A DNA stretch of 64,000 bases from Methanobacteriota archaeon (GTDB lineage Archaea; Thermoplasmatota; Poseidoniia; Poseidoniales; Thalassarchaeaceae), in contig WTHQ01000020.1 in NCBI GenBank assembly GCA_011523055.1, positions 144,114 to 208,113 on the forward strand, given 5' to 3'. The notes below the pieces were generated by a model. It ran no database searches. It had not been told where the DNA came from and saw only the letters and a list, made by a program, of their open reading frames with translations. Position 1 is the first letter of the stretch. Every line of letters begins with the position of its first letter. Positions 61,465-64,000 of this stretch are shown here, one piece after another. The translations under genes and the position numbers were made by a program.

Positions 61465-62343
61465 TCACTGGACCTGTACGTTCAGGGTGTACTCGCGGTA
61501 CCACTCGTTCTGCCACAGGCCGCCATCCTCGACCAGCCTGATGGATATGGTGTGTATACCGGGCTCTAGCGACTCCAAGTCGAACGCGAAGCCCATGTCG
61601 TCCGGCTTGGAGGCTGGCTCTCCGGACTCCGTCCAATTGGCCACCTCCAAGTACCTCTGATTCGACAGGGCGGCTGGATCGCTGTCAAGGGCCCAACCTG
61701 CGAGGACCACCTCTGCGTCGCCGTACCTCTGTATGGTCGCGTTCATGTGAATGTCATCCAGCTTCCAGTTGTCCCTGACGCTGAAGCCTATCGTGATGTC
61801 TGGCGATCCGTCCACGACCGAGAGGATGAGGTCGCCGTCCTTGTTGTAATCAACGGACGCGACGTCCCCTGTGTCCGCGATTCCGATCCCCTCTGGAACC
61901 TCCGGAGCGGCTATGTCCCCCAATGGCGGGTTGATCATGGCCACGGATGCCGCCAGCCAGGTGAACAGGAACAGCATCCCCGCCCTGAACCAATTCCCCC
62001 CTGTGTAGAGCTCGCTGAACCTCTTGGGGACAACGAGGCGATGGATGGTGGGCAGGAAGAATACGAGTGACAGCGGTAGAAGCCAGATCGATCGAGCGGG
62101 GCCGTCCATCACAGGGAGGATGACGAACCTCTGGAAGAGGGCGAAGGAGGCCCCAAGAGCGATCACCAGCCACATAGACCACGCGTCGGCCTTCTCCTTC
62201 TCGTAGGCCGCCACTGGATCGAATGGCTCGAGGACCTTCGGCACGCGATCCTTGGGGCCGTCACCCTTGGGCCGCTTCCTCCCAGAATATGCGCTCGACC
62301 TCAAGGCCGTGTCAACGTCAACCACGTTGGTGGCTGGAACCAC
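61465..62343 (-). CDS. Membrane protein with extracellular beta-rich C-terminal domain, unknown function
   Basis: Three hydrophobic helices (WLVIALGASFALFQRFVILPV; SIWLLPLSLVFFLPTI; AGMLFLFTWLAASVAMI), then a beta-rich domain. Confidence 0.55.
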   Translation of the reverse strand: MVPATNVVDVDTALRSSAYSGRKRPKGDGPKDRVPKVLEPFDPVAAYEKEKADAWSMWLVIALGASFALFQRFVILPVMDGPARSIWLLPLSLVFFLPTIHRLVVPKRFSELYTGGNWFRAGMLFLFTWLAASVAMINPPLGDIAAPEVPEGIGIADTGDVASVDYNKDGDLILSVVDGSPDITIGFSVRDNWKLDDIHMNATIQRYGDAEVVLAGWALDSDPAALSNQRYLEVANWTESGEPASKPDDMGFAFDLESLEPGIHTISIRLVEDGGLWQNEWYREYTLNVQVQ

Positions 62344-62484
62344 CGTTCATGAATCATGCGGACGAAATCAAGATTTTTGGTTTACAGCGCACCGACAACG
62401 GTGCCTGGGCCCTCTTGATTTCTCGATTTGGGGCCAAGCACAAACTGCAATACTCAAATGGTGGTAGTGTTGCGGTGGGTATAG

Positions 62485-62615
62485 GCCGGGGTGGCGTAGT
62501 TGGTAGCGCGTCGGACTCATAGGGCAGTCTTCGGACATGTGCGCGCTTGAGTAATGCCTCTTGGGATGCCTGAGTCATCCGAAGGTCGCGGGTTCAAGTC
62601 CCGCTCCCGGCACCA
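62485..62615 (+). tRNA. tRNA-Met (CAT), elongator-like, with 55-nt intron (62522-62576) at position 37/38; CCA encoded
   Basis: Acceptor gccgggg/tcccggc, D-arm gcgtagttggtagcgc, anticodon stem tcgga/tccga, CAT at 62518-62520, T-arm gcgggttcaagtcccgc, a + CCA. Perfect hBHBh' splice motif. Confidence 0.93.
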
Positions 62616-62689
62616 AACTACACCGCCATCCTGCCTCCAGTCGTCGTTAACAACAGTTCAATAGATTAAACTCGGAGCAGAAAACAACC

Positions 62690-64000
62690 ATGTCACTGGA
62701 TTCGATCGAGTGGTTGGGTCGTTTCCTCGCCGAGACGCCGGGCGACCGTCAGAAGGGAGGGCTCCCCAGGCAGGTCAAGGGCGCCTGTTGGTCGAGGGTG
62801 GATCCGACGCCCGTGCCAAGCCCCGCACTCAGGCTCTGGTCAGAGGAGGTCGCGAACGACCTGGGGATCCAAAGAGGGGGCGGCGATGTCCTCTCAGGCA
62901 ATCGGATTCTCAAGGGAATGGACCCATACGCCCAGAGGTACGGTGGCCATCAGTTCGGCAACTGGGCCGGCCAGTTGGGCGATGGAAGGGCCATCACACT
63001 CGGGGAAGCCGATGCCGGCGGCCAGGTTTTGGAGGTTCAGCTGAAGGGGTCGGGACTCACCCCGTACTCGAGGTTCGCAGACGGAAAGGCCGTCTTGCGC
63101 TCCTCGATCCGCGAGTTCCTCTGCAGCGAGGCCATGTTCCACCTAGGCGTCCCCACGACTCGTGCCCTGTCCTTGGTGACGACCGGCGAGGAGGTCATTC
63201 GGGACGTCATGTACGACGGTCGGCCGGCTCCGGAGCATGGAGCCGTGGTGTGCCGGGTCGCACAGAGCTTCCTCAGATTCGGTAGCTTCCAGATACACGC
63301 GGCCAATGGGGACTACCAAACGCTCCGGGACCTCGTGGGTTTCACGGTTCGTCACCACTTTCCAGGCCATAGCGTAGATGATGATGATGGGCGTTTAGAC
63401 TGGCTCAAGGAGGTCGCGGAGACCACGGCAACCATGGTCTCCCACTGGATGAGGGTTGGTTTCGTCCATGGCGTGATGAACACCGACAACATGTCCATCC
63501 ATGGCCTCACTATCGACTACGGCCCCTACGGATGGGTCGAGGACTACGACCTCAATTGGACGCCGAACACCACGGACTCCAACACCAAGAGGTACACCTT
63601 CGGCAACCAGGGGGGGATAGCTGAGTGGAACCTAGCACGCCTCTTGGAGGCCATTGGCCCCCTGATGGATGACCCAAACAGGCTCTACGAGGTCCTCGAC
63701 CACTTCAGATCCAAGCTGAAGGTCGCCATGGGGGCCATGTGGAGGCAGAAGCTCGGCCTGGGAGCCCCAGAGTCCGATGACCAGAACCTAATCTCAGACT
63801 TGAGATCTATCCTCAGGATGGCCGAGACTGACATGACGATATTCTTCAGGCTCCTTTCCTCGATCCCGGATCCCTCTCAATCCCATCTGGAGTACGCCTA
63901 CTACGAGCCGGTCGAGATGCCGAGGGGGGCCTTGGATTCTTGGCTGGCCAGATGGTGGTCCAGGGTCGACGGCAGCCCCGACAGGGGTGGCATGAGGCTA
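62690..64000 (+). CDS. selO: SelO/YdiU family protein (protein adenylyltransferase SelO), truncated by window edge
   Basis: In-frame from ATG 62690: MSLDSIEWLGRFL...YAQRYGGHQFGNWAGQLGDGRAITLGE...LEVQLKGSGLTPYSRFADGKAVLRSSIREFLCSEAMFHLGVPTTRALSLVTTGEEVIRD...GFVHGVMNTDNMSIHGLTIDYGPYGWVEDYD. Missed by track because there is no stop in the window. Confidence 0.93.
   Translation, partial: MSLDSIEWLGRFLAETPGDRQKGGLPRQVKGACWSRVDPTPVPSPALRLWSEEVANDLGIQRGGGDVLSGNRILKGMDPYAQRYGGHQFGNWAGQLGDGRAITLGEADAGGQVLEVQLKGSGLTPYSRFADGKAVLRSSIREFLCSEAMFHLGVPTTRALSLVTTGEEVIRDVMYDGRPAPEHGAVVCRVAQSFLRFGSFQIHAANGDYQTLRDLVGFTVRHHFPGHSVDDDDGRLDWLKEVAETTATMVSHWMRVGFVHGVMNTDNMSIHGLTIDYGPYGWVEDYDLNWTPNTTDSNTKRYTFGNQGGIAEWNLARLLEAIGPLMDDPNRLYEVLDHFRSKLKVAMGAMWRQKLGLGAPESDDQNLISDLRSILRMAETDMTIFFRLLSSIPDPSQSHLEYAYYEPVEMPRGALDSWLARWWSRVDGSPDRGGMRL

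Noticed and set aside
62710-63285. 191-aa ORF at right edge
   Set aside because: Shadow of SelO, whose correct frame is open from 62690 to the window end and has clear motifs.

Overview
Read by eye, the window is one contiguous stretch of chromosome from a euryarchaeon, most likely Marine Group II / Candidatus Poseidoniales. That assignment is inferred from gene content: archaeal L10e, S6e, aIF2-gamma, RFC, RPA, Cdc6, Dph2 and an A/V-type ATPase, together with bacterial-type gyrase AB, class II HMG-CoA reductase and a PKD-domain secretome. It is gene-dense. I call about 52 protein-coding genes, including a partial SufB at the left edge, a partial SelO at the right edge and a 45-aa Cys-rich ORF, all three absent from the ORF track. 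There are three tRNAs: Ser-GCT, Phe-GAA, and a Met-CAT whose 55-nt intron is flanked by a perfect bulge-helix-bulge. I saw no rRNA, CRISPR, transposase or prophage. The most striking non-coding signal is the AT-rich region at 28213-28510. It holds seven TTAACG cores, four of them at an exact 11-bp period, and lies directly upstream of an ORC/Cdc6-like AAA+ winged-helix gene, close to smc-scpA-scpB. It is a candidate replication origin, centromere-like site or autoregulatory operator. Other notable items are a probable non-catalytic hydroxymethylbilane-synthase-like protein, a degenerate site-2-protease homolog that has lost HExxH, a thymidylate kinase fused to a winged-helix-like tail, a protein with three SAP-like repeats beside the RPA operon, and a bacterial-type RNase PH.
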